From assembly GCF_019800005.1 (NCBI RefSeq), contig NZ_JABGCL010000002.1:186001-250000 (forward strand): a stretch of DNA of 64,000 bases. The letters are read 5' to 3'. Both the position numbers and the translations under genes were made by a program. Source of the stretch: Geminicoccus harenae (lineage in GTDB: Bacteria; Pseudomonadota; Alphaproteobacteria; Geminicoccales; Geminicoccaceae). Positions 1 through 8,063 of the stretch are shown piece after piece (position 1 is the stretch's first letter; every line of letters begins with the position of its first letter). A model generated the notes under the pieces. It was not told where the DNA came from, did no database searches, and was given only the letters and a program-made list of their open reading frames with translations.

Positions 1-42
1 GTCGACCCAGGCGCCGGCGATGTAGTTCTGATGAACGCTCAA
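1..42 (-). CDS. Aldehyde dehydrogenase family protein, first 14 codons only
   Basis: Only the N-terminus lies in the window, reading leftward off the edge. A TTG codon at 42-40 follows an AAGGAG ribosome-binding site at 56-51 with 8 bases between. It opens a frame reading (M)SVHQNYIAGAWVD. The pattern x-N-Y/F-I-x-G-x-W-V-D is the usual N-terminal strand of NAD(P)-dependent aldehyde dehydrogenases, which oxidise aldehydes to acids. It is divergent from the RraA-fold gene at 177, so the two may share a promoter region and a catabolic role. The assignment rests on 14 residues and is tentative. Confidence 0.55.
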   Translation of the reverse strand, partial: MSVHQNYIAGAWVD

Positions 43-176
43 TCTCTTCACTCCTTCGAAAGCCGGCCCGACCGAGGCCGCGCCCGTGCCTCACATGGGC
101 AGCCCGGCATCGCTCTGCCACCCGTGCCGTGCTACCAGCCCGGCACAACTTGCGCGCAACGGGAGGCGCTTTTCGC

Positions 177-878
177 ATGAGCGGCATCGATCACGATCTG
201 TTCCAGCATCTGGCCGGGTTCGACACGCCCACGATCTGCAACGCGCTGGAGGTGGCGCGAGGCTTCCGGTCGACCGAAGGCTATACGCTCCAGCCGCTCG
301 TCTGCGCCTTCCCCGACCTGAAGCCGATCGTGGGCTTCGCCCGTACCGCGACGATCCGCGCCGCCCGGCCGAACGAGCGCAAGGGCGACGAGGCGCGCCA
401 ACACCGGATCGGTTATTACGAGTATGTCTGCTCCGAGCCGCATCCGACCATCGCGCTGATCCAGGATCTGGACGAGCACAAGGGCACCGGCGCCTTCTGG
501 GGCGAGGTCAACACCGCCGTGCACAAAGGCCTGGGCGTGCTGGGCTGCGTGACCGACGGCTCGATCCGCGACCTCGACATGATCGCGCCGGGCTTCCAGC
601 TCCTGGCCGGCTCGGTCGGGCCGAACCATGCTTTCGTCCACTGCGTCGAGTACGGCATCGACGTGACCGTGGCCGGCATGCAGGTCCGTCATGGCGACCT
701 GATCCATGCCGACCGCCATGGCGCCACCGTGATCCCGCTCGATCTCCTGCCGAAGCTGCCCGACGCGATCGACCTGTGCATCCGCCAGGAGCGGCCGATC
801 CTGGAGGCCGCCCGCTCCAGCGACTTCAACATCGACATGCTGAGGCGGGCGATGGCGGAGGCCGACGAGATCCACTGA
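177..878 (+). CDS. RraA-family protein (HMG/CHA aldolase-like)
   Basis: A 233-residue protein of the RraA/MenG-like fold. The family includes 4-hydroxy-4-methyl-2-oxoglutarate aldolases, oxaloacetate decarboxylases and the RNase E regulator RraA. The family core is visible: the start DTPTICNALE (near residue 17), a mid-protein G-x-x-N-x-A region, and GVLGCVTDGSIRD, which matches the G-x-V-x-D-G-x-x-R-D metal and substrate-binding stretch. The ATG at 177 is chosen because GGGAGG lies 10 bases upstream; an in-frame ATG at 129 has no such site. The divergent aldehyde dehydrogenase start suggests a carbon-catabolism role rather than RNase control. The substrate cannot be read from the sequence. 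Confidence 0.85.
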   Translation: MSGIDHDLFQHLAGFDTPTICNALEVARGFRSTEGYTLQPLVCAFPDLKPIVGFARTATIRAARPNERKGDEARQHRIGYYEYVCSEPHPTIALIQDLDEHKGTGAFWGEVNTAVHKGLGVLGCVTDGSIRDLDMIAPGFQLLAGSVGPNHAFVHCVEYGIDVTVAGMQVRHGDLIHADRHGATVIPLDLLPKLPDAIDLCIRQERPILEAARSSDFNIDMLRRAMAEADEIH

Positions 879-879
879 G

Positions 880-896
880 CCGGCCTGGACGGCCGG
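880..896. terminator. Hairpin between convergent genes
   Basis: CCGGCC (880-885), a five-base loop, then GGCCGG (891-896). It sits exactly between the stops of the convergent genes ending at 878 and 899. There is no T-run on either strand, so it is only a candidate bidirectional terminator. Confidence 0.35.
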
Positions 897-898
897 GT

Positions 899-2011
899 TC
901 AGCCGCGCTTCAGCTCGGCCCCCGGCCACAGCCTGGCCCCGGCCCGCTCGTGGCGGACATGCCAGGCGGGCGGCACCCCCAGCGCATCGGCGGCATGCTG
1001 GCCCCAGCGCAGGTTGTCCAGATAGGCACGGGCAACCGCGACCAAGTCGGCCTTGCCCTCGGCCAGCACCTGCTCGGCCTGCTCCGGGGTGACCAGCATG
1101 CCCACTGCCTGGACTGCGGTGCTGTCGCCCACCGCCTGCTTCACCTTCGCGGCGAGCGGCACCTGGTAGCCCGGGCCCACCGGCACGCGAATGTCCGGGC
1201 GGATCGCACCGGACGAGACGGTGATGTAGTCGACCCCGATCGCCGCCAGCTCCTGGCCCAGGCGCGCTGCGTCCTCGGGCGTGAAGCCGTCCTCGTGCCA
1301 GTCGCTGCCGGTGATGCGCGCGCCCAGGATCTTGTCGCGCGGCCAGACCAGGCGCAGGGCGGACGCGATCTCCAGCACGAGCCGGATGCGGTTGGCGAAG
1401 CTGCCGCCATAGGCGTCCTGGCGCTGGTTGCTCAGCGGCGAGCAGAAGCTGTGCAGGAGGTAGCCGTGCGCCGCGTGCAGCTCGATGGCGTCGAACCCGG
1501 CGCACAGCGCCCGGCGCGCCGCCAGCACGAATGCCTCGCGGATCCGCTGGATGCCGGCCTGGTCCAGCTCGGTCGGCGGCTGGTGCTTGGGGTCGAACGG
1601 AATCGGGCTCGGCGCCACGGTGGTCCAGCCGCCCTGGTCCGGGCGGAGCTGGGCGCCGCCCCGCCAGGGTACGTCCGAGCCGGCCTTGCGGCCGGCATGG
1701 GCGAGCTGGATGCCGAACCGCTGCTCGGGCGCATAGGTGCGGATGTCGCGCAGGAGCCTGGCCAGCGCCGCCTCTTGGTCGCTGTTCCAGATGCCCAGGT
1801 CCGCAGGCGTGATCCGGCCCTCGGGCAGGACCGCGGAAGCCTCCATCACCAGGAGCCCGGCCCCGCCGAGCGCCAAGCTGCCGACATGCTGCTGGTGCCA
1901 GGGTGCGACCAGGCCATCCCGGGACGCATACTGGCACATGGGCGAAATGGTGATGCGATTGGGCAGGCGGATGCCGCCGATCGTGACGGGTTCGAACAGC
2001 TTGGCGCTCAT
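899..2011 (-). CDS. NADH:flavin oxidoreductase, Old Yellow Enzyme family (YqjM class)
   Basis: An FMN-dependent ene-reductase of about 370 residues that reduces activated C=C bonds with NAD(P)H. The N-terminus MSAKLFEPVTIGG and the following SPMCQYAS are typical of the YqjM/xenobiotic reductase class; the Cys in SPMC tunes the flavin. HAAHGYLLHSF carries the paired histidines that bind the substrate carbonyl, followed by SPLSNQRQDAYGGS. The ATG at 2011 is preferred because family members start there and AGGA lies close upstream; an ATG at 2035 would add eight residues. It is convergent with the RraA-like gene, and a PhzF homologue lies upstream on the same strand. Confidence 0.9.
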   Translation of the reverse strand: MSAKLFEPVTIGGIRLPNRITISPMCQYASRDGLVAPWHQQHVGSLALGGAGLLVMEASAVLPEGRITPADLGIWNSDQEAALARLLRDIRTYAPEQRFGIQLAHAGRKAGSDVPWRGGAQLRPDQGGWTTVAPSPIPFDPKHQPPTELDQAGIQRIREAFVLAARRALCAGFDAIELHAAHGYLLHSFCSPLSNQRQDAYGGSFANRIRLVLEIASALRLVWPRDKILGARITGSDWHEDGFTPEDAARLGQELAAIGVDYITVSSGAIRPDIRVPVGPGYQVPLAAKVKQAVGDSTAVQAVGMLVTPEQAEQVLAEGKADLVAVARAYLDNLRWGQHAADALGVPPAWHVRHERAGARLWPGAELKRG

Positions 2012-2076
2012 CTGGTCCTGGAACTCCCTGGTCATAGGCGGCCGGATGGTGGGAGGCGGGCTCGGTGGGGTATCGG

Positions 2077-2946
2077 CTACAGGAACAGCCGGCCCTCGCC
2101 TACGCGCACCGCCCGGCCCGACACCTCGGCAGCCGCGTGGCCCGCCTGATCCAGAAACGGCTTCAGGTAGATGGTGCTGGGCCGGCCCATGGCCACGCCC
2201 TGGGCGATCGCCACCTGCCGGCCGGCACAGCCCGGCTCGTCGGCGAGCAGGAGGGCGGCCATCGCCGCGGCCGAGCTGCCGGTGGCGGGATCCTCGAACA
2301 CGCCTTCCTGCGGAGCGAACATGCGGACGCTGAAGCTGGCGGGGCCGGTGCGGGCGAACACGGTGAGCCCGGTGGCCGGCGACGGCATCAGCCGGGCGAT
2401 CGCCGCGTGGTCGGGCTCCAGCCGGTCGATCCAGGCCGGGTCATGCACCTGAAGGAAGGCGAAGGTGGTGCCGGCCGTGGCGAGGCGGACGGGGCTTGCC
2501 ACTTCCGCCTCGGTCAAGCCCACCGCAGCCGCCAAAGGCTCTGCCTGGACGATGCCGGCCAGGGCCGGCGGCAGCGGTGCGCGCAGCGTCGCCAAGCCAT
2601 CCTCGATCCGCACCGGCACCGGTCCTGCCGGCAGGTCCAGGACCGCCTGGCCCGCACCTTCGCTCGTGGGCAGCAGGCCCAGCTCGGCCAGCAGCACGGT
2701 GGTGCCGATGACCGGGTGGCCGGCAAAGCGGATTTCCGCACCCGGCGTGAAGATCCGGACGGAGAACAGTGCCTCCGCGTGCTCCGGCGGGAACAGGAAC
2801 AGCGTCTCGGAAAGGTTGAACTCGCGCGCGATCATCTGCATGCGCTGCTCGTCCAGGCCGGCGGCGTCCGGCAGGACGGCGAGCTGGTTGCCGGCGAGCC
2901 TCGTCTGGGTGAACACGTCCAGCAGATGGTAGGTGTAGTCGGTCAT
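2077..2946 (-). CDS. PhzF-family isomerase/epimerase
   Basis: A 289-residue protein with the two-lobed diaminopimelate-epimerase fold of PhzF. The first lobe has YHLLDVFT and RLAGNQLAV, then the catalytic Glu in NLSETLF; the second has the signature FEDPATGSSAAA. PhzF enzymes isomerise small acids such as trans-2,3-dihydro-3-hydroxyanthranilate, but most chromosomal homologues, including this one, have no known substrate. There are no phenazine genes nearby. The ATG at 2946 follows GAGGA with good spacing. The frame stays open upstream but has no family-like residues there. The AzlCD pair lies upstream on the same strand, 29 bp away, so co-transcription is plausible. Confidence 0.9.
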   Translation of the reverse strand: MTDYTYHLLDVFTQTRLAGNQLAVLPDAAGLDEQRMQMIAREFNLSETLFLFPPEHAEALFSVRIFTPGAEIRFAGHPVIGTTVLLAELGLLPTSEGAGQAVLDLPAGPVPVRIEDGLATLRAPLPPALAGIVQAEPLAAAVGLTEAEVASPVRLATAGTTFAFLQVHDPAWIDRLEPDHAAIARLMPSPATGLTVFARTGPASFSVRMFAPQEGVFEDPATGSSAAAMAALLLADEPGCAGRQVAIAQGVAMGRPSTIYLKPFLDQAGHAAAEVSGRAVRVGEGRLFL

Positions 2947-2975
2947 CGGGCAGTCCTCGTCGGTCGTGAGCCCAT

Positions 2976-3281
2976 TCAGAGCGGCAGATATTGCAGGGCC
3001 AGGAAGGCCAGGAGCGAGCTGCCGAGTGCTACGATGAACTGGCCGGACCAGCGCATCACGGCAAACCCCACCAGCGCCCCGCCCCAGCCGGCAGGTCCGG
3101 CGCTCCATACGGAAGGCGCTACCAGGGCGGCAAACACCGCCCCTGGCACATGGCCGAACCAGGCTTCGAGGAATGGCCCCGGCCGGAACCGGCGGATCAG
3201 GAGGAAGCCGCCGATCCGGGTGGCGTAGGTGGCAAGGCCCATCAGCAGGATGGCCAGTACGCCCTCAGGCCCGGCGGACAT
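2976..3281 (-). CDS. azlD: AzlD-family branched-chain amino acid exporter subunit
   Basis: A 101-residue, almost wholly hydrophobic protein with about four membrane segments. The N-terminal ATYATRIGGFLL and the later LVAPSVW match AzlD, the small partner of AzlC. The pair exports branched-chain or other amino acids and analogues across the inner membrane. Its start overlaps the end of azlC by 17 bases, which points to translational coupling. It is the second gene of an azlCD unit divergent from a MocR-type regulator that probably controls it. Confidence 0.88.
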   Translation of the reverse strand: MSAGPEGVLAILLMGLATYATRIGGFLLIRRFRPGPFLEAWFGHVPGAVFAALVAPSVWSAGPAGWGGALVGFAVMRWSGQFIVALGSSLLAFLALQYLPL

Positions 3282-3975
3282 GCAGCCACGCTCCCAGCAG
3301 CGAGCCGGCGAGCGCGCCGGCCAGGATGTACCAGGTGCCGGGCAGCAGCGCCTTGACCGCCAGGGCCATGGCGGCCGCCACCAGCCACGGGACCAAGTCG
3401 CCCCTGCCCCGCCAGAATCCTGCCAGCAGCACGACGAAGAAGCCGGTGATCAGCCAGGCGAACAGGGCCGGGTCGACATCCCCGGTGAGGTTGCCCATGC
3501 CGTGGCCGGCCACGCCCGCCGACAGCCAGGCCAGCCACAGTGCTGCCCCGGCACCCATCAGGAAGGCCGCGTCGCCATGGCCGCGCCGCCGATCCGCGAC
3601 GGCGACCCCCCAGGATTCATCGGTCATCAGATAGAGCGACAGCCAGGTCCGCGCCCGTCCCACCCCCTCGAACCAGGGGGCCACCGTGGCGCCCATCAGG
3701 AGATGGCGGAGATTGATCACCAGCACCGCGATCACCATGGTCGCGATCGGCAACGGCTCCTGCCAGAGCTCCAGGGCGACGAGCTGCGAGGCGCCAGCGA
3801 AGATCAGCATGCAGCTCAGCGCCACCTCCAGCAGCGACATGCCCTTCTCGGCCGCGGCCACCCCATAGACCAGGCCGAATGCGACGGCAGCCGGCAGGAT
3901 CGGCAGCACGCCCAGTGCGCCGCGCTGCAGGCCGGCGGCGCTGAACGATGCAGGCGAGGCTTTCGAGCCGATCAT
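3265..3975 (-). CDS. azlC: AzlC-family branched-chain amino acid exporter subunit
   Basis: A 236-residue membrane protein, the usual AzlC length. Recognisable blocks are the N-terminal GALGVLPILPAAVAFGLVYG, then SCMLIFAGASQLVALEL, and INLRHLLMGATVAPWF, which holds the N-L-R-H-x-L-M-G signature. It forms the main transport unit together with AzlD. The start at 3975 gives the family N-terminus; further upstream the same frame runs antisense through the regulator gene. The promoter must lie between 3976 and 4074, which also holds the large inverted repeat at 4030-4068. Confidence 0.9.
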   Translation of the reverse strand: MIGSKASPASFSAAGLQRGALGVLPILPAAVAFGLVYGVAAAEKGMSLLEVALSCMLIFAGASQLVALELWQEPLPIATMVIAVLVINLRHLLMGATVAPWFEGVGRARTWLSLYLMTDESWGVAVADRRRGHGDAAFLMGAGAALWLAWLSAGVAGHGMGNLTGDVDPALFAWLITGFFVVLLAGFWRGRGDLVPWLVAAAMALAVKALLPGTWYILAGALAGSLLGAWLHVRRA

Positions 3976-4029
3976 GTAGCGATACACTTCCCGCGATTTC
4001 TGCGGATGATGATTCGTTGGCGAGCGAGC

Positions 4030-4068
4030 ATCATCGGATTGACTCGGCAGGTGAGTCAATCCGATGAT
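4030..4068. promoter_or_regulatory. Perfect 16-bp inverted repeat, likely MocR operator
   Basis: ATCATCGGATTGACTC (4030-4045) and its exact reverse complement (4053-4068), separated by 7 bases. It lies between azlC (start 3975, leftward) and the mocR-like gene (start 4075, rightward), ending only 6 bases before that ATG. The left arm contains TTGACT. A protein bound here would block both promoters and the regulator's own ribosome-binding site. MocR/GntR factors commonly bind repeats in such divergent intervals, so this is the predicted autoregulatory operator. Confidence 0.7.
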
Positions 4069-4074
4069 CGGTTC

Positions 4075-5457
4075 ATGAGCATTCAGCGTAGTGACATCGC
4101 CGACGGGGGTCGCCCCGCCTACCGAGCTATCGCCGACGCGCTGGAGCGCGCCATCGGCGTGGGCGATTTCGGCCCGGGCGAGCGCCTGCCGCCGGTGCGC
4201 GATCTGGCCAAGAAGCTGGGTGTGACGGTCGGCACGGTGAACCGCGCCTATGTGCTGGCGCAGAGCCGTGGCCTGCTGACTGGCGAGGTCGGGCGCGGCA
4301 CGTTCGTGCTGGCCCGGCCCGACCGGCAGAGCCGGATCCGGATCGCTGCCCAGGATGCGGCCAGCGTGTCCGACCTGGTGGTGAACCAGCCACCCTGCGT
4401 GCTTTCCGACGAAGAGGTTTCCGCGAGTGCCGCCAAGGCGCTCGCCGCGGGCGGCGCCGATCTGCTCGGCCGCTATCCGCCGACGGCCGGGCTCGAGCGG
4501 CATCGCGCAGCGCTGGCGCGCTGGGTCGGCCGGATCGGCATGCCGGCCACGGCCGATCAGGTGCTGATCACGGCGGGCGTCCATTCCGCGATCGCCGCGA
4601 CCTGCCTGGCTTGGCTGCGCCCGGGCGACACGATCCTGGTGGACCAGCTCACCTATCCGGGGGCGCGCGACCTGCTGGGTAGCTTGAAGTTCCGGCTGGA
4701 GCCGGTCGCCACCGATGGCGACGGCGCCCTGCCTGACAGCCTGGCGGCGGCGGCGCGTGCCCATGGCGGGCGGGCCTTCCTCACCTGCCCCACCCTGCAC
4801 AACCCGACCGCGGTGACCATGCCGGACGACCGGCGCCGCCAGATCGCCCAGGTGATCGAGCAGAACGACCTGCTGCTGATCGAGGACGACATCTACGGCC
4901 ATCTGCCGACCGCCCGCCCGGCGCCGATCGCGGTGCACCTGCCCGAGCGCGCGGTGCTGGTCAGCGGCCTGTCCAAGTGCCTGGCACCCGGATTGCGGCT
5001 CGGCTACATCGTGGCTCCGCTCGACCGGGTGGGGTCGATCACCACCGCGCTGCACGACCTGCTGGTAGCCGCCTCGCCTTTGCCGGCGGAACTGTTCAGC
5101 CACTGGCAGGACACCGGCCAGGCCGATGAGGTGCTCGGCCGGATCCGTGCAGCCATCGCGCGCCGCCGCGAGATCGCCGGCGACCTGCTGGGCATGGCGC
5201 CGCCCGACGGCAGCCCGCATCTGTGGCTGCCGCTCCCGCCGGCCTGGAGTGCTGGGCGACTGGTCGAGGAGGCGGTGCGCCAGGGCATCTACCTGCCGCG
5301 CAGCGACGTGTTCCAGGTCGGCCGCACGGCACCATCGCCCAAGGCGATCCGGGTGGCACTCGGCTCGGTGCCGGGCGAAGCGGAGCTGGCTCTGGCGCTC
5401 GGTCGGCTGCGCGCCCTGCTCGACCAGCCGCCGCCGCGCGCGGCACCGGTCATCTGA
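4075..5457 (+). CDS. MocR-type (GntR/aminotransferase) transcriptional regulator
   Basis: A 460-residue regulator. Residues ~10-80 form a GntR winged helix (LPPVRDLAKKLGVTVGTVNR). The rest is a fold-type I aminotransferase domain with the PLP lysine in SGLSKCLAPG at about residue 301, so cofactor binding is likely. In MocR proteins the aminotransferase domain senses an amino acid or PLP instead of acting as a metabolic enzyme. It is divergent from azlCD, so regulation of that exporter by an amino acid is the natural reading. The perfect inverted repeat just before the ATG suggests autorepression. Its 3' end overlaps the convergent J-domain gene by 8 bases. Confidence 0.9.
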   Translation: MSIQRSDIADGGRPAYRAIADALERAIGVGDFGPGERLPPVRDLAKKLGVTVGTVNRAYVLAQSRGLLTGEVGRGTFVLARPDRQSRIRIAAQDAASVSDLVVNQPPCVLSDEEVSASAAKALAAGGADLLGRYPPTAGLERHRAALARWVGRIGMPATADQVLITAGVHSAIAATCLAWLRPGDTILVDQLTYPGARDLLGSLKFRLEPVATDGDGALPDSLAAAARAHGGRAFLTCPTLHNPTAVTMPDDRRRQIAQVIEQNDLLLIEDDIYGHLPTARPAPIAVHLPERAVLVSGLSKCLAPGLRLGYIVAPLDRVGSITTALHDLLVAASPLPAELFSHWQDTGQADEVLGRIRAAIARRREIAGDLLGMAPPDGSPHLWLPLPPAWSAGRLVEEAVRQGIYLPRSDVFQVGRTAPSPKAIRVALGSVPGEAELALALGRLRALLDQPPPRAAPVI

Positions 5458-6430
5458 AGCAGCAGACCAGCCGCAGCTCGACGGTACGGCCGGGATTGGC
5501 CACCGGCTGGCCCCACTGGAACCCGGCCGAGAACCGCGCGGCGACATGGTCGGCGGGCAGGCCAGCCTGGACCAGTCGGTCCACCAGCTGGCTGATGCGC
5601 ATCAGCGAGAGCTGCCAGCCGGACAGATCGACCCCCGACGGGCCGGCCGCCTGGGCCGCATGTCCCTGGATCAGCACCTGCCAGCGCTGCTCGGCCGGGA
5701 TCCTGGCCACCGCGGCAGACAGGCCCTCGATCGCCTGGACGAGCTGCCTGGTCTCGTCGGTGCCCAGATCCGCCGAACCCGGCGCGAAGGTCACGGTCGC
5801 GGCGAAGACCTGTGCCGGTGGTGCTTCGCCAGTGTCCGGTGCCGCCAGCACCTGGTCTAGATCGGCCACGCTCGCTGCCCGGTAGCGTGCCTCGGTCTCG
5901 GCGAGCTCGGCCTGGGCGCGTTCCGCCTCCAGGGTCAGCTCACCGATGCGCTGCTCGCGCTCGGCGAGGTTGCCCTGCAGGACCGTCACCCAGGTGATCC
6001 CGCCGGCCAGCAGCACGGCCAGCAAGGCACCCGTCAGCAGGGCCGGAACCGGCAGGTGCCGCGGCAGCCCGGTGCCCAGCGGATCGGCCGGGCGGGTGCG
6101 GGGCCGGCGCTTGCGCAGCAGGCGGTCGAACGACCAGGGACTGGCCAGGGGGTCGGCCCGTGGCGGTGCGGCCGGGCGCTCGGGCGCCGGCTCGTCGCGG
6201 CCAAGCTCGACGCTGTCGGCGTCGTAGTGCAGCCGCCGCGAGGGGTCGCGCAGCACCTCGTAGGCGTCCAGCACGCGCTGGAACGCCGCCGGGTCGCCCC
6301 CGTCCCCGGCATGGTCCGGATGGAGGAGCTTGGCGCGCTCGTTGAACGCCCGCCGGATCTCGTCCGCCGTCGCGGTCACCGGCAGGCCGAGCGCGGCATA
6401 ATAGCCGCGCGGGTCGCCTCGGCGGATCAT
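5450..6430 (-). CDS. J-domain / transmembrane / OmpA-like fusion protein
   Basis: A 326-residue protein with an unusual order. Residues ~6-65 are a DnaJ J-domain with the diagnostic HPD (KLLHPDHAG), which stimulates Hsp70 ATPase. A proline- and arginine-rich linker follows, then one membrane segment (LLTGALLAVLLAGGITWV, about residue 135), a short coiled coil rich in Glu and Ala, and a C-terminal OmpA/MotB-like peptidoglycan-binding domain (VTFAPGSADLG, then VLIQGHA and the LSGWQLSLMRISQLVDRL helix). By topology the J-domain would be cytoplasmic and the OmpA domain periplasmic. The ATG at 6430 puts the J-domain at the N-terminus; it has only a weak ribosome site. Thirty-four bases separate it from the divergent metalloprotein gene. 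Confidence 0.75.
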   Translation of the reverse strand: MIRRGDPRGYYAALGLPVTATADEIRRAFNERAKLLHPDHAGDGGDPAAFQRVLDAYEVLRDPSRRLHYDADSVELGRDEPAPERPAAPPRADPLASPWSFDRLLRKRRPRTRPADPLGTGLPRHLPVPALLTGALLAVLLAGGITWVTVLQGNLAEREQRIGELTLEAERAQAELAETEARYRAASVADLDQVLAAPDTGEAPPAQVFAATVTFAPGSADLGTDETRQLVQAIEGLSAAVARIPAEQRWQVLIQGHAAQAAGPSGVDLSGWQLSLMRISQLVDRLVQAGLPADHVAARFSAGFQWGQPVANPGRTVELRLVCCFR

Positions 6431-6464
6431 GGGATCGTGGGTATGACGCTCATGCCCCAGGCGC

Positions 6465-7322
6465 TTGCCGATTGGCCGGCCACTCGTCAAGCTGCGGGCG
6501 TACGTGCGGGTGGATGTCCGGGAAGCGGAACGAGTGGACCAGCGCAGGCAGACGGCTGCCAAGCCGACGGGAAGCGGTCGCCGGGCGAGGCAGCCCCGGC
6601 CGCGGGACTTCCAGCGCAGCCGCCTGTACCGCTGGGAGAACGAGCACGTCCTGCCGCTGGATCGCCAGCCGATCCCGCTGGAGGAGTGCCGCACCCTGGT
6701 GGCGGCCGTGTTCGCCCGCAGGCTCGGCCCGGATGCCGTGCCGCCGCGGGTGGAGGACGGCAGGGGCCGCCGCCATGCCGCCGGCTCCCGCGAGGCCATC
6801 AAGCTGCCCCGCTGGGCCAGGACCCGCCCGGTGGTGCTGCACGAATGCGCCCATGGCCTCGCCACCGACGGCCACGGCCCGGACTTCGTCCGCGCCTATG
6901 TCGAGCTCCTCGTGGAGTTCGGGAACTTCGACCGCGCCATGCTGGAAGCCAGCTTGGCGGCAGCGGGCCTCCAGGTGACGCCGGCCGGCCAGCCCATGCG
7001 TCAGCCGGACCCGCCGGAACTGTACGTGGCGGTCGGGCGGAACCTCAGCTCCTACCTGATGGCCAGGGGCATCCACAGCATTGCCCAGGTGCGGGCGCGC
7101 GGCGCCATCCAGACCTGGATCTGGCTGAAGCGTTGCTTCGGCGATGTGATCGGTCAGGCCAGCCTCCTGTCCCTGGCTGCGGTGGAGCAGGGCCGGCCGG
7201 TAGAGGCGCTGGACGGGCGCACCCGGGCGCGCATCCGGTTCGAGGCACTGGGCCAGCTCCTGGTCGCGCGGGCACGCGGCGCGTGGATGGACCGCCCGAG
7301 ACGGCCGCGCGCGCCTCGCTAG
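6465..7322 (+). CDS. Predicted zinc metalloprotein with HExxH motif
   Basis: A protein of up to 285 residues. The segment FQRSRLYRWENEHVLP is followed by VVLHECAHGL, an H-E-x-x-H zinc site, and then by DGHGPDFVRAY. The pattern of HExxH with a later H-G-P-x-F resembles SprT-like and related minimal metallopeptidases, where the second His is the third zinc ligand. It also recalls the actinobacterial TIGR04338 metallohydrolases, though that is only an impression. No signal peptide is seen. The start is uncertain: TTG at 6465 is the furthest upstream, with GTG at 6504 and 6510 as alternatives, and the first ~45 residues are Arg-rich and unconvincing. The substrate is unknown. It is divergent from the J-domain/OmpA-like gene. 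Confidence 0.6.
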   Translation: MPIGRPLVKLRAYVRVDVREAERVDQRRQTAAKPTGSGRRARQPRPRDFQRSRLYRWENEHVLPLDRQPIPLEECRTLVAAVFARRLGPDAVPPRVEDGRGRRHAAGSREAIKLPRWARTRPVVLHECAHGLATDGHGPDFVRAYVELLVEFGNFDRAMLEASLAAAGLQVTPAGQPMRQPDPPELYVAVGRNLSSYLMARGIHSIAQVRARGAIQTWIWLKRCFGDVIGQASLLSLAAVEQGRPVEALDGRTRARIRFEALGQLLVARARGAWMDRPRRPRAPR

Positions 7323-7334
7323 GTGATGACCGGG

Positions 7335-8063
7335 TCAGTTGATGATCGGGCCGCTCGCGGGCTCGACCGGGATCAGGTGCTCGACGCCGTCCTGCAGGGT
7401 GCTGACCCGCCCCGCCTTGAGCGGCGGCCGGGCGCGCTCCACGAGGCGCCTGGGGGCGGGGACGGCGGCGCGATCGAGCTGCCGCGCGGCCGGCGAGGCC
7501 AGCCGGTCGAGCTCGTCGCGCGGACCCTCCTCGGCCCCCGACGACTTGCCCCACAAGGCCGCGGTGACCAGCGAGGTGGAGACGAGCTGGTTGGTCAGTA
7601 CGCCCAGCGGCTCGGCGGCGAGCGTACCTGCCGGCCGGGCGCCGCCCTGCCCTGCCGGGCCACCCGCCGGCGCGGTCGCCGCGACCAGGGCCGCGGACGG
7701 GGCCGGGTCGATCGGCACGATCGCATCCCGGTCGGTACCTTCCGGTTGGGGCAAGCGGTCTTGCTGGGTCATGCGCGGGCTGGCCTCGACCTTCACCGGC
7801 GGAGCAGGATCGCCCGCTGTGCTGTCGTCCGGCGCCACCCAACTGCTAAACAGCTCCAGGAGCGTGCGCGGCTGCTGGGCGGGATCGGGGTTGGGCGCCA
7901 CGGCCGGCACGCCATGATCGGTCACCTTCACCGCGGACGATCCCGGCACCACCGGCACGTCGGCACGCAGGCGCTCCAGGCTGCCGGCACCCATGGTCTG
8001 CGACATCATGAGCACGCCCAGGCAGCACGTCGCGAGGCCGGCCGATAGCCATTGGCGCGGCAT
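7335..8063 (-). CDS. Hypothetical protein with N-terminal membrane anchor
   Basis: About 242 residues from the ATG at 8063. A hydrophobic stretch (LSAGLATCCLGVLMMSQT) sits directly after MPRQW, giving a signal anchor. The rest is Pro- and Ala-rich and low in complexity, with no recognised domain. The frame stays open to a TTG at 8186, but codons there are A+T-rich and look like promoter DNA. There is no clear ribosome-binding site at either start. It ends 12 bases from the stop of the convergent metalloprotein. Coding is supported by third-position GC and the plausible anchor only. Confidence 0.5.
   Translation of the reverse strand: MPRQWLSAGLATCCLGVLMMSQTMGAGSLERLRADVPVVPGSSAVKVTDHGVPAVAPNPDPAQQPRTLLELFSSWVAPDDSTAGDPAPPVKVEASPRMTQQDRLPQPEGTDRDAIVPIDPAPSAALVAATAPAGGPAGQGGARPAGTLAAEPLGVLTNQLVSTSLVTAALWGKSSGAEEGPRDELDRLASPAARQLDRAAVPAPRRLVERARPPLKAGRVSTLQDGVEHLIPVEPASGPIIN

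Noticed and set aside
86..2149. Long open frames opposite or offset to the RraA-like and Old Yellow Enzyme genes
   Set aside because: High third-position GC keeps shadow frames open; they are Arg/Pro-rich and lack any family motif, while the genes listed have clear motifs.
2077..3281. Phenazine biosynthesis cluster suggested by PhzF
   Set aside because: No other phz genes are present; PhzF homologues are common outside phenazine producers.
3265..5547. A 760-codon leftward frame that includes azlC at its end
   Set aside because: Only the last 236 codons are AzlC; the rest is antisense to the MocR gene.
6056..7342. A 428-codon rightward frame across the J-domain and metalloprotein genes
   Set aside because: Low-complexity Arg/Gly/Pro composition; it conflicts with two frames that show HPD and HExxH motifs.
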